Shown: in pieces, positions 1-8,107 of the stretch
Position numbering within the stretch: the first letter of the stretch is position 1
Layout of the letters: every line of letters starts with the position of its first letter
Notes under the pieces: generated by a model
What the model saw: only the letters and a program-made list of their open reading frames with translations
Database searches by the model: none
What the model was told of the DNA's origin: nothing
Assembly: GCF_000372825.1 (NCBI RefSeq)
Contig: NZ_KB910516.1
Span: 3,983,147 to 4,047,146, forward strand
Length of the DNA: 64,000 nt
Source: Methylobacterium sp. 77
GTDB taxonomy: Bacteria > Pseudomonadota > Alphaproteobacteria > Rhizobiales > Beijerinckiaceae
Direction: 5' to 3'
Made by a program: the position numbers and the translations under genes

Positions 1-1
1 C

Positions 2-184
2 CTGCCGGTGCTCGTCGGCCACCCGCCGTCGCGAGACGCCGCCCTGTGGCTGCTCAACCTTCTCGCCGCAGCCTTGGTGATCACGGGGCTCTTCATCGGT
101 TGGCGGCGCCTGCGCTCGAAGGTGGGCGCGCATTTCCCTCTCTCCGCCCGGCGGGGAGAGGAGGAACCAGCCTCTTCCGAATAG
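2..184 (+). CDS. C-terminal end of a membrane protein, PepSY-TM-like (partial)
   Basis: An open frame enters from the left edge and stops at 182-184. The 60 visible residues contain one strongly hydrophobic segment (LWLLNLLAAALVITGLFIGW) followed at once by an Arg-rich cytoplasmic turn (WRRLRSK) and a polar tail. A final helix ending in TG-x-x-x-x-WRR is typical of the last membrane segment of PepSY-associated transmembrane proteins, but so little is visible that the family is only a suggestion. It faces the convergent cupin gene 9 bases away. The 5' part lies outside the window. Confidence 0.45.
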   Translation: MPVLVGHPPSRDAALWLLNLLAAALVITGLFIGWRRLRSKVGAHFPLSARRGEEEPASSE

Positions 185-193
185 GGACTTGCC

Positions 194-640
194 CTATTGC
201 TGCTGGGCCTGCTGCGACTGCCGCATGAAGCTGTCGGGCGTGCCGGTCCCGTCCGAGACGAAGCGGATGTCGCGCGGCTCGCGGCGGGGCGTGTCGACGG
301 AGAGGAACACCATCGGCTGTTCCAGGATCTCCGGCACCGAATGCACCACCCCGCGCTGGAACATCACCAGCTTGCCCGGCCCGACCTCCACCGCCGGCTC
401 GTCGGCGAACTTCATCATGCAGCGGCCGGAGAGCACGTAGAGATACTCGTCGCAGGAGGCGTGGCTATGCGGCGGGGTCGGCGCATAGACCCGGAACACG
501 CGGGCGCTCGCCGCCGGCTGATCGACGAACCGGTGGTCGGCCACCATGGTGGTACAGGCCTCGGGCAGGGTCGCCACGGCGGCGGCGACGTCGAACACCG
601 CGTGCGCAGCGGTGGAGGTGGGTGTCGTGTCCTGGCTCAT
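194..640 (-). CDS. Small cupin-domain protein
   Basis: This 148-residue protein has a single cupin_2-type beta-barrel. The first cupin motif is visible as PPHSHASCDEYLYVLSGR (two His and a Glu that usually bind metal), and the second as GKLVMFQRGVVHSVPEI. Proteins of this kind bind a metal and a small ligand or act as isomerases or dioxygenases; the substrate cannot be told from sequence. The start chosen is the ATG at 638-640, giving MSQDTTPTS; the frame runs on upstream to 847, but that part is Arg-rich and unlike a protein. A second, truncated copy of this start region lies at 5045-5131. Confidence 0.75.
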   Translation of the reverse strand: MSQDTTPTSTAAHAVFDVAAAVATLPEACTTMVADHRFVDQPAASARVFRVYAPTPPHSHASCDEYLYVLSGRCMMKFADEPAVEVGPGKLVMFQRGVVHSVPEILEQPMVFLSVDTPRREPRDIRFVSDGTGTPDSFMRQSQQAQQQ

Positions 641-903
641 CGCTCGTCCTGGCTCGCGGGGGGCTCTGCTTCCGATACCGTACCGTAACCGGTTTTCCGG
701 CGGCCCCCAAAACCAGCGGCGCCCGCGTCGACCGGCCCGATCACGCCGATCCTGGCGCAGACCCGACGGCGGCATGAGAGCAACACGAAAGGCGATGAGA
801 CGCAGCGCCAAGTGTTTCGGGCGCGTGAGTAGCGTCCGCGCGTACAAATTGATCGAGGAATGAGCTAGGCACGTTCAAATTCTTGACTGTGGGGGGAACC
901 ACA

Positions 904-3747
904 ATGGCCGGCGCGAAATCGGGGATCAAAGGGGTTGGCTATTTCAATGATGCCTTCGCGCTCACGGGAACAGCCCTCAATCTGATCGGCATGATTCCCG
1001 GGGTCGAAATTCCCGATGAGCTTCTTGAAGTGTTCGGCGTCTTCAACGGTGACCCAAGCCTGGATCTGCTCAATGAAATGAACGGCAAGCTGGATGAGCT
1101 ATACCAGCAGGGAGTACAGATCCTCGAAGAGATCGGTCTGGTCACCGATGAGGTGCACAACCTTGCTCTGACGGATATCAAAACCAGCGCCAGAAATGCC
1201 CAAAATTTTCTGAATGATTACATGCTCAAAGGTGACGAGGGCTCAAGGCTCATCGCCATCAAGGAATCGACCGATGCGCTGACGAGGGCGCAGATCTTTG
1301 CCGAAAACCCGACGGCGGACGTCGCCTTGATCATACCGTCGCTGTTGGCAGCCTTCACGACACGGGTGAACGTCATCCGCGAGACCAGCGATGGAGCAAC
1401 GTCTGGAGACGCCAAAGATGAACTCTCCGACGCTATCGCAGTACTGGAAAAATCCGTCTCTTCGTATAAGTCGCAGCTCCCGGATCTCATTAATTACAAA
1501 ACCGAGTTGGTGCTTCACGTTTCCGGGGCCGCTATTTTTTATGCTTGGATCGTCGATGACGAGGGAAACAAAGTAGCGCCACAAAGAATTGCGGCCGTGG
1601 AGAAATTGACGCAAGACCAGGCTAATCAGCTCGAGAAAATCCTGACCCTTGGATCTTATATAGGCGATGACATTTCGGGGAATGCATTTTATAATAACAT
1701 TACAATAAATGATCAGGTTGCTTTTAGCGACTTCTTTAACAAGTACGCGCTTGGAACGGATCTTCAGGGTGATACGAAAGCCCGTTTAGAAAACTTCATT
1801 TACCGCGATGCCCACATGACGGAGCTGGAGACGGCCGTCGACACGCTGAAGCAGCTCACGAGCGGTCAGTGGGTGATCGACAAGCCCGGAACGGTCGACG
1901 GGACCATCCAAGCCGACCCGAATGTTCCCGAGACGTTCGAACAATGGCCGGGCTTCACCGCGCCCCACACGCTGGAAGGCCGAGCGGGCAACGACACGAT
2001 CATCGGCAGCGGCGGCAACGACACCCTTCGCGGCGGCGGTGGAACGCCGGACCTGTACGAAGACGCGCCTCACGACGGCAATGATCGGCTTCTGGGCAAG
2101 GGCGGCGACGACATCATGGTCGGCGGCTCGGGCAACGACTGGCTCGACGGTGGTGCCGGCAACGACCGGTTCGATGGCGGCACGGGTATCGACACGGCGA
2201 GCTACGTCTCGGCGACCGCCGGGGTCAAGGTTTCGCTCGACCTGAAGGATTGGCAGGAGACCGGCTTCGGCAAGGACCGGCTCCTGCGGATCGAGAACCT
2301 CGAAGGCAGCCGCTTCGGCGATACCCTGACGGGCAGCGTCGGAAAGAACACGATCCGAGGCCTGGCCGGCAACGATGTCATCGACGGTCACCAGGGGGCC
2401 GACCGCCTGTATGGCGGAACCGGCAGCGACACCTACTTCGTCGATAACAGCGGCGATCTCGTCTTCGAGGCGAAGGGCGAGGGCCGCGACGTGGTCAAGA
2501 CGGAGATCAGCTACACGCTCGCCGCCGGCCAGGAGATCGAGTTCCTGAAGCTCGCGCTCTCCACCGGCACGCGGAACCTCAACCTGACCGGCAACGAGTT
2601 CGCCAACGATCTGACCGGCAACGGCGGCAACAACGTCCTCGATGGCGGTCGCGGCGCCGACACCCTGAGCGGTGGGGCCGGCAACGACACCTACGTGGTC
2701 GACAATGCCGGAGACCTGATCGTCGAGGCATCCGGCAAGGGCGCCGACGGCGTGCGCAGCACCGTCAGCTATACGCTCGCGGCCAATGTCGAGACCCTGC
2801 TGCTTCTCGGCGGCGCCGCGATCGATGCGACGGGCAACGCTCTCGCCAACACGCTCACCGGCAATGCCGCCGCCAACGTCCTGGACGGGAAGGCGGGCGC
2901 CGACACCATGGTCGGCGGGGCGGGCTCGGACACCTACATCGTCGACAATGCCGGCGACACGGCCGTCGAACTGAGCGGCGCCGCCGGCACCGATCTCGTC
3001 AAGGCCTCGGTGTCCTTCTCGCTGGGGGGCTCCTACGTGGAGAACCTGACGCTCACCGGGAGCGCCAATCTCAACGCCACCGGGAACTCACTCGCCAACG
3101 TCCTCACGGGCAATGGCGGCGCGAACCTGCTCGACGGGAAGGCCGGCGCCGACACCATGATCGGCGGGGCCGGCTCGGACACCTACATCGTCGACAACGC
3201 CGGCGACAAAGCCATCGAGGCGAGCGGCGGCACAGGCACCGACCTCGTCAAGGCCTCGGTATCCTACTCGCTGGCAGGCTCCTACGTGGAGAACCTGACG
3301 CTCACGGGCACCGGCAACCTCAGTGGAACCGGGAACTCGCTCGCCAACGACCTCAAGGGCAATACCGGCGCCAACCATCTCGACGGCGGTCTCGGGGCGG
3401 ATACGCTCACGGGACTGGCCGGCAAGGACACGTTCGTGTTCTCCACCAAGCTCGGCTCCGGCAACATCGACCACATCACCGACTTCTCCTTGGACGATAC
3501 GATCCAACTCTCGAAGCCCGTCTTCACAGCGCTCTCGAAAAGCCAGCTCGCTGCGACGGCGTTCAAGGATCTCAGCGTGGCAGGCGCGAAAATCGATGCC
3601 GATGACCGCATTCTCTACGACAAGGCGACGGGCACCCTGTCCTACGATGCTGATGGCAGCGGCACCGCCGCCAAGGCGATCCAGTTCGCCGTTATCGACA
3701 ACCACGACAAGGTGGCTCTGACTCACCTCGACTTCCTGATGGCGTAA
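904..3747 (+). CDS. RTX (haemolysin-type Ca-binding repeat) exoprotein with helical N-terminal domain
   Basis: A 947-residue secreted protein. Residues 1 to about 340 look mostly alpha-helical (amphipathic and hydrophobic stretches such as LNLIGMIPGVEIPDELLEVF) and match no family I recognise. From about residue 358 there are glycine/aspartate nonapeptides (GNDTI, GGNDTLRGG, GDDIMVGGSGNDWLDGG), then longer modules with GADTMxGGAGSDTYIVDNAGD. Two modules starting near residues 660 and 743 repeat with an 83-residue period. The C-terminus (DADDRILYDKATGTLSYDADGSG, ending LTHLDFLMA) is the usual type I secretion signal of alphaproteobacterial RTX proteins. The ATG at 904 follows GGGGGGAACCACA; an upstream TTG at 883 is in frame but has a poorer ribosome site. 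The N-terminal DNA is visibly more AT-rich than the repeat part. No type I exporter lies beside it. Confidence 0.85.
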   Translation: MAGAKSGIKGVGYFNDAFALTGTALNLIGMIPGVEIPDELLEVFGVFNGDPSLDLLNEMNGKLDELYQQGVQILEEIGLVTDEVHNLALTDIKTSARNAQNFLNDYMLKGDEGSRLIAIKESTDALTRAQIFAENPTADVALIIPSLLAAFTTRVNVIRETSDGATSGDAKDELSDAIAVLEKSVSSYKSQLPDLINYKTELVLHVSGAAIFYAWIVDDEGNKVAPQRIAAVEKLTQDQANQLEKILTLGSYIGDDISGNAFYNNITINDQVAFSDFFNKYALGTDLQGDTKARLENFIYRDAHMTELETAVDTLKQLTSGQWVIDKPGTVDGTIQADPNVPETFEQWPGFTAPHTLEGRAGNDTIIGSGGNDTLRGGGGTPDLYEDAPHDGNDRLLGKGGDDIMVGGSGNDWLDGGAGNDRFDGGTGIDTASYVSATAGVKVSLDLKDWQETGFGKDRLLRIENLEGSRFGDTLTGSVGKNTIRGLAGNDVIDGHQGADRLYGGTGSDTYFVDNSGDLVFEAKGEGRDVVKTEISYTLAAGQEIEFLKLALSTGTRNLNLTGNEFANDLTGNGGNNVLDGGRGADTLSGGAGNDTYVVDNAGDLIVEASGKGADGVRSTVSYTLAANVETLLLLGGAAIDATGNALANTLTGNAAANVLDGKAGADTMVGGAGSDTYIVDNAGDTAVELSGAAGTDLVKASVSFSLGGSYVENLTLTGSANLNATGNSLANVLTGNGGANLLDGKAGADTMIGGAGSDTYIVDNAGDKAIEASGGTGTDLVKASVSYSLAGSYVENLTLTGTGNLSGTGNSLANDLKGNTGANHLDGGLGADTLTGLAGKDTFVFSTKLGSGNIDHITDFSLDDTIQLSKPVFTALSKSQLAATAFKDLSVAGAKIDADDRILYDKATGTLSYDADGSGTAAKAIQFAVIDNHDKVALTHLDFLMA

Positions 3748-4013
3748 GCCCGCACCACGTCTTGGCCGAACCATCCCGGTTCGGCCAAAGTTTCCCGAAC
3801 GATCGAGGCTCTCGCCTGGAATCGCCCCTCGTCGGCATGGGCGGCATCCAAGCGCGTGACGGCTGATCGCGGCCTTCCATCGTGTTCGCGGTGGTTGTGT
3901 ACAGCCCGGACCGCACCCGCTCGATCGGCTTGTTCTCCCTAGGGCCGCATCGCTAACGTGCTCTGCCGAGCAGACTGGATGGCGGACGATCAGGCCCGTT
4001 GGATGCGAGCGAC

Positions 4014-5021
4014 ATGACGGCTGATGCGGGCCTTCCGTACTTCCACCTGACGACGTCGGCCTCGCCCCCCGGCGAAGCCTTCGAGCGATGGCGCACTCTC
4101 CTGGCGCCGATGTACGAGGTCAGTCCGACCACGCCATCCGCCCCACTGCCTTTCGGCACCAACATCGCCTACCAGGTCGGTGACCTCGTCACCCAGCGCT
4201 CGCTGCTCTCGACCCAGCGGCTCCAGCGCGACCGCCGACGTGTCGAGGCCGGTCCCGACCACTACATGGTCCAACTCTACCGGTCCGGCCGTTTCCAGGG
4301 CACGGTCGCCGGCAAGCCGGTCTCGGCCTCGCCTGGCACCGTCACCTTCATCGGCCGCCGTCACCTGCTCGATGGCAGGCTCGACCGAACCGATGTGATC
4401 GGCCTCGCCGTCCCCACCACCCGCCTCCACGGGCTGTCGCTCGAGGATCGCGGCCTGCTCTTCGATGCGGCCCGCAACCGGCTATTGGCCGCGCGCATTC
4501 TCGACATCTATCGCCGATTGCCGACCACACGCGCCGACGCGGCCCCGGCTCTCGCCCATGAATTCGTCGGCTTTCTGCGCCGCCTGCTCGACACCTCGCA
4601 GGCCTCGGACGTGCTGGAAGGCCGCGAACTCGACGGGGGGCTGCGCGCGCTGGCCCGGACCATCGTGCAAGGGAACCTGTCGCGGCCCGATCTGTCACCC
4701 GAGTTCATCGCCGGGCAGATGCGGGTCTCGCGCGCGACGCTCTACCGGCTGTTCGAGCCGGAGGGGGGCGTGATGCATTTCGTCCAGGGCGAGCGGCTGA
4801 GGGCGGTGCGCGACGCTCTTGCCGATCCCATGGAGACGCGCACCCTCGGCGGGTTGGCCAACGTCTTCGCCTTCAGCAGTGCCTCGCAGCTCAGCCGCAG
4901 CTTCCGCAACCGCTACGGCGTCCAACCCCAGGCTTGGCGTGGCGAGCGTCGGGTGGTCCAGCGGATCAGCGGTCAGGGGACGGTGCAACACGTCTGGAGG
5001 TGGCTGCGCGAAACGCGGTGA
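4014..5021 (+). CDS. AraC-family transcriptional regulator
   Basis: About 335 residues. The N-terminal two thirds resemble the AraC_binding_2 ligand domain (YMVQLYRSGRFQGTVAG, then FIGRRHLLDG). The C-terminal 100 residues carry two helix-turn-helix motifs (SPEFIAGQMRVSRATLYRLF and GGLANVFAFSSASQLSRSFR, then NRYGVQPQAWR). These proteins bind a small ligand and activate nearby or distant promoters. The start is uncertain: ATG 4014 is used, but an in-frame TTG at 3999 is possible. It stands alone between the RTX gene (266 bases upstream) and the decayed cupin copy. No target is evident. Confidence 0.85.
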   Translation: MTADAGLPYFHLTTSASPPGEAFERWRTLLAPMYEVSPTTPSAPLPFGTNIAYQVGDLVTQRSLLSTQRLQRDRRRVEAGPDHYMVQLYRSGRFQGTVAGKPVSASPGTVTFIGRRHLLDGRLDRTDVIGLAVPTTRLHGLSLEDRGLLFDAARNRLLAARILDIYRRLPTTRADAAPALAHEFVGFLRRLLDTSQASDVLEGRELDGGLRALARTIVQGNLSRPDLSPEFIAGQMRVSRATLYRLFEPEGGVMHFVQGERLRAVRDALADPMETRTLGGLANVFAFSSASQLSRSFRNRYGVQPQAWRGERRVVQRISGQGTVQHVWRWLRETR

Positions 5022-5044
5022 CGGTCGTCGCCGGAATGCGCTCC

Positions 5045-5131
5045 CTACTCGAAACGGACGATCGTCGGACCCCGGAGATCGTCGAACGCCGCGTGAGCGG
5101 CGGTGGGGGTGGGCGTCGTGCCCTGGCTCAT
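5045..5131 (-). pseudogene. Remnant of a second cupin gene (N-terminus only)
   Basis: Read on the minus strand from the ATG at 5129-5131, the first 17 residues (MSQGTTPTPTAAHAAFD) match the start of the cupin gene at 640 (MSQDTTPTSTAAHAVFD) at 14 positions. The match extends into the upstream flank (CTCATCGCTCGTCCTGGCTC on the plus strand in both places). After residue 18 the reading is unrelated and stops at 28 residues. This is direct evidence of a duplication followed by loss of the cupin domain. Two adjacent 17-base copies of CTCATCGCTCGTCYTGG (about 5127-5160) show a further small tandem duplication that also repeats the ATG-containing segment. Confidence 0.65.
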
Positions 5132-5303
5132 CGCTCGTCTTGGCTCATCGCTCGTCCTGGCTCGCGGGGGCGCCAAGCGGGTCGGCGTCGACCGCGACTG
5201 GGAGTTGGGTCGAGCCGCCGTTCGCCGTCGGGCGCCCCATCACCGCTTTGATATGACACTCGTGAATCGCATCGAAGATGCATGATTTCACTGAGCATGG
5301 TGT

Positions 5304-6086
5304 TCAAATTTTGGACTTTCTACCGCTGGAAACGCTCCCACCATTCAGGCGCCGAAGTGAAACCTGAAGTCGAGCCTCCGATTCCTTGATTTCTTTCAGG
5401 GCCTGATGCGTATAGTGGATGTGTAATTCTGCGGCCTTTCCCGCTTCATCCACGTTTCCGGCGATGACGCTTTCATAGATGGCGCGATGTTGTGCGCGAA
5501 GGCGGTCGCGCGTCTCGGGTCGTTTAAACAGCTTCTCACGGTTCTCGATGACACCCTGGCGCAGCATGCCGGATAAGGCCCGCATGGTATGCAGGACGAC
5601 GAGGTTGTGGCTCGCCTCGTAGACCGCAATGTGGAGGTCGACATCCGCGTCGGCTTCGTCGCGTTGCACGCCGTCGTCGTGAGCGCGGTCGATCCGGTCC
5701 ATGCACTCGGTCAGCCGTTCGCGATCCACCGCATTCGCCCGCTCCGCCGCGAGACGCGCGGCCATCCGCTCGGTCGTCGCCCTGAATTCCAGATAATCGT
5801 CGACCACATCTGCGTGGGAAGCGATCAGGGCGATCAGGGGATCGGTGATCTCGCGCCCTAGGGCCGCCACGGAGCGCCCGTTGGGTGTGGAGACGAGGAG
5901 CCCCTCCTCCTCCAGAATCTTGATGCCCTGCCGCAAGGTCGGGCGCGAGACGCTCAGCTGAAGCGCTAGATCGCGCTCCGGCAGGAGGAAATCCCCGGGG
6001 TTGAGGGCACCCTCGAGGATCAGATCCTTCAAATGGCGAGCGGTGCTCTCGGCAACGCTTTCACCCTTGATCGCGTCCTGATCCAT
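5304..6086 (-). CDS. GntR/FadR-family regulator of lactate genes (LldR-like)
   Basis: 260 residues. The N-terminal 70 residues form a winged helix (LLPERDLALQLSVSRPTLRQ, then ILEEEGLLVSTPNGRSV). The C-terminal 170 residues are an FCD ligand domain with the usual acidic/His metal and ligand positions (DVDLHIAVYEASHN; the H of ELHIHYTHQAL). It is divergent from lctP-lldD, the arrangement of LldR/PdhR-type regulators that release DNA when lactate or pyruvate binds. ATG 6086 is preferred because GGAGCGAGAG precedes it; the frame also extends to 6146. A perfect inverted repeat at 6169-6189 lies between the two genes and is its probable operator. The lactate ligand is inferred from context. Confidence 0.85.
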   Translation of the reverse strand: MDQDAIKGESVAESTARHLKDLILEGALNPGDFLLPERDLALQLSVSRPTLRQGIKILEEEGLLVSTPNGRSVAALGREITDPLIALIASHADVVDDYLEFRATTERMAARLAAERANAVDRERLTECMDRIDRAHDDGVQRDEADADVDLHIAVYEASHNLVVLHTMRALSGMLRQGVIENREKLFKRPETRDRLRAQHRAIYESVIAGNVDEAGKAAELHIHYTHQALKEIKESEARLQVSLRRLNGGSVSSGRKSKI

Positions 6087-6168
6087 CTCTCGCTCCGACC
6101 GGCCCCAGTCTACGCATCTCCGGCCTCTTGAATATAGTTCGGGCAAACCATATTGCCAGTTGACTGAG

Positions 6169-6189
6169 TTGGTAAAAACATTTTACCAA
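6169..6189. promoter_or_regulatory. Perfect palindrome, probable GntR operator
   Basis: TTGGTAAAA, the 3-base spacer ACA, then its exact reverse complement TTTTACCAA. It sits in the divergent region between the GntR regulator and lctP, 80 bases upstream of the regulator's start. FadR-subfamily operators are short dyads with TGGT...ACCA arms, which this matches. It is AT-rich in an otherwise GC-rich neighbourhood. Confidence 0.7.
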
Positions 6190-6242
6190 CCGCTTGCTCT
6201 TGGTCTAATCAAAAATCCAGAGCTCGCAGCAGGCTTGATCCA

Positions 6243-6299
6243 GACAGCCTCCGTCCGGTGCGCGTACGCCACGCGCACCGGACACCGTAGGAGGCTGTC
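6243..6299 (+). other. Nested hairpin in the lctP leader
   Basis: Inner stem: GTCCGGTGCGCGT at 6253-6265 pairs perfectly with 6271-6283 around a 5-base loop. Outer stem: GACAGCCTCC at 6243-6252 pairs perfectly with 6290-6299, leaving a 6-base bulge (6284-6289). Together 23 base pairs form between the operator and the lctP start codon at 6346. It could act as a transcription attenuator, an mRNA-stabilising leader or an inserted palindromic repeat. There is no U-tract, so a classical terminator is unlikely. Confidence 0.65.
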
Positions 6300-6345
6300 C
6301 GGAGGGCAGCGCGGATCATGTCCATTATTCGAGAGGAGTGACGCC

Positions 6346-8022
6346 GTGAGTTGGAACCAAGTCTACGACCCATTCGGAAACACGCTCTGGTCGACGGCGC
6401 TCGCGTCCCTGCCAATCGTCGTGCTGCTCGGCGGGATCGGCCTCGCCCATCTGAAAGCGCACACGGCCGCACTGCTCGGTCTCGGCGTGGCGCTGGCGGT
6501 GGCGGTCCTCGGGTTCGGGATGCCTGCCCAGATGGCCGGGGCGACGGCCGCCTATGGCGCAGCCTTTGGCCTCCTGCCGATCGGCTGGATCATCCTCAAC
6601 GTCATCTTCCTCTATCGTCTCACGGAGCGGACCGGACAGTTCGACATTCTGCGCGACTCGATCGCCGGGATCACGCCGGATCGACGGCTCCAGCTCCTCT
6701 TCATCGCGTTCTCTTTCGGGGCCTTCTTCGAGGGTGCGGCCGGCTTCGGAACGCCGGTCGCCGTGACCGCCGCGATGCTGATGGGTCTCGGATTCACGCC
6801 CCTGGCTGCGGCGGGTCTTTCTCTGATCGCCAATACCGCGCCCGTGGCCTATGGCGCCCTCGGCGCGCCCGTCATCGCCCTTGCGGCGGTGACGGGGCTC
6901 GACCTGCTCGAACTCTCCGGCATGATCGGGCGCCAACTCCCGTTCTTCTCGCTCCTCGTTCCGTTCTGGCTGATCTGGGCGTTCGCCGGACGCAAGGGAA
7001 TGCTGGAAGTCTGGCCGGCACTGCTCGTCGCCGGCCTCGCCTTCGCAGTGCCTCAGTACCTCGTCTCGAACTTCCACGGTCCCTGGCTCGTGGACGTGGT
7101 CGCGGCGATCTGCTCGATGGCGGCTCTGGCGGGCTTCCTGCGCGTCTGGAAACCGGCGCGGATCTGGAGCGGGACCGATGGCGGTGCGCAGCCAGCGGCC
7201 TCAACGGCCCCTGCGGCCCGGCACACCCATAGCGCCGGCACGGTCTTCAAAGCCTGGCTGCCCTGGCTGATCCTCTCGGTGTTTGTCTTTGCCTGGGGGA
7301 CACCGCAGTTCCGCGCCTGGCTCGACGCCCTGTGGGTCTGGCGGATGCCGGTGCCGTACCTCCACGGGCTCGTCTTCAAGATGCCCCCGGTCGTCGCCAA
7401 GGTGCACGGTGAGACCGCGATCTACACTCTCAACCTTCTCTCCGCGACGGGCACGGGCATCCTGTTGTCGGCCATCCTCGGGGGCCTGATCCTCGGCTTC
7501 GGCCCGCTCAAGCTGCTGCGTGAGTACGGCCGCACGGCCTATATCGTGCGCTACTCCCTGCTCACGATCTCGGCGATGCTGGCGCTGGGCTACGTGACCA
7601 AGTACTCGGGGACCGACGCGACGCTGGGTCTGGCTTTCGCGCAGACCGGCTGGATCTACCCGTTCTTCGGCGCGATGCTGGGTTGGCTCGGTGTTGCCCT
7701 TACGGGATCGGATACGGCATCGAACGTGCTGTTCGGTGGCTTGCAGAAGATCACGGCCGAGCAACTCGGTCTGTCGCCGACCCTGATGGCCGCGTCCAAT
7801 TCGTCCGGTGGCGTCATGGGCAAGATGATCGACGCCCAGTCCATCGTCGTCGCCTCCACCGCCACGCAATGGTACGGCGGCGAGGCCAAGATCCTGCGCT
7901 ACGTTTTCTTCCATTCCATCGCGCTCGCCTGTCTCGTCGGCGTTCTCGTGATGCTGCAGGCCTATGTGCCTCCCTTCACCGCGATGGTCCCGGTCGCGAC
8001 CGTGCCGACACTGACGCCCTAG
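6346..8022 (+). CDS. lctP: L-lactate permease
   Basis: 558 residues, the usual size for the LctP family (proton/lactate and glycolate symport across the inner membrane). About a dozen hydrophobic helices are visible. Family-typical stretches include SWNQVYDPFGNTLWSTALAS at the N-terminus, GAFFEGAAGFGTPVAVTAAM, TGSDTASNVLFGGLQ and NSSGGVMGKMIDAQSIVVA. The start is the GTG at 6346 after GAGAGGAG; this matches the conserved N-terminus of the family, whereas the longer frame from 6160 would cover the operator and hairpin. lldD follows after 85 bases, so lactate uptake and oxidation are likely co-transcribed under the divergent GntR regulator. Confidence 0.95.
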   Translation: MSWNQVYDPFGNTLWSTALASLPIVVLLGGIGLAHLKAHTAALLGLGVALAVAVLGFGMPAQMAGATAAYGAAFGLLPIGWIILNVIFLYRLTERTGQFDILRDSIAGITPDRRLQLLFIAFSFGAFFEGAAGFGTPVAVTAAMLMGLGFTPLAAAGLSLIANTAPVAYGALGAPVIALAAVTGLDLLELSGMIGRQLPFFSLLVPFWLIWAFAGRKGMLEVWPALLVAGLAFAVPQYLVSNFHGPWLVDVVAAICSMAALAGFLRVWKPARIWSGTDGGAQPAASTAPAARHTHSAGTVFKAWLPWLILSVFVFAWGTPQFRAWLDALWVWRMPVPYLHGLVFKMPPVVAKVHGETAIYTLNLLSATGTGILLSAILGGLILGFGPLKLLREYGRTAYIVRYSLLTISAMLALGYVTKYSGTDATLGLAFAQTGWIYPFFGAMLGWLGVALTGSDTASNVLFGGLQKITAEQLGLSPTLMAASNSSGGVMGKMIDAQSIVVASTATQWYGGEAKILRYVFFHSIALACLVGVLVMLQAYVPPFTAMVPVATVPTLTP

Positions 8023-8035
8023 ACCCTGCTAAACC

Positions 8036-8057
8036 CGGGGCCGCTCCGGCGGCCCCG
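8036..8057 (+). other. Intercistronic hairpin between lctP and lldD
   Basis: CGGGGCCGC, a 4-base loop (TCCG), then the exact reverse complement. It falls between the lctP stop and lldD start and lacks a U-tract, so it may tune the relative levels of the two messages or mark a processing site. Confidence 0.5.
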
Positions 8058-8107
8058 CCTCTCTTGTTCCTCTCGGCTCCGGCGCCGCGCACCCGTGGAG
8101 ACGCACG

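Noticed and set aside
904..3747. RTX gene considered as a substrate of the exporter at 35670
   Set aside because: RTX proteins have C-terminal uncleaved signals and use exporters without an active C39 domain; the exporter here has the full triad and its own leader-bearing substrates.
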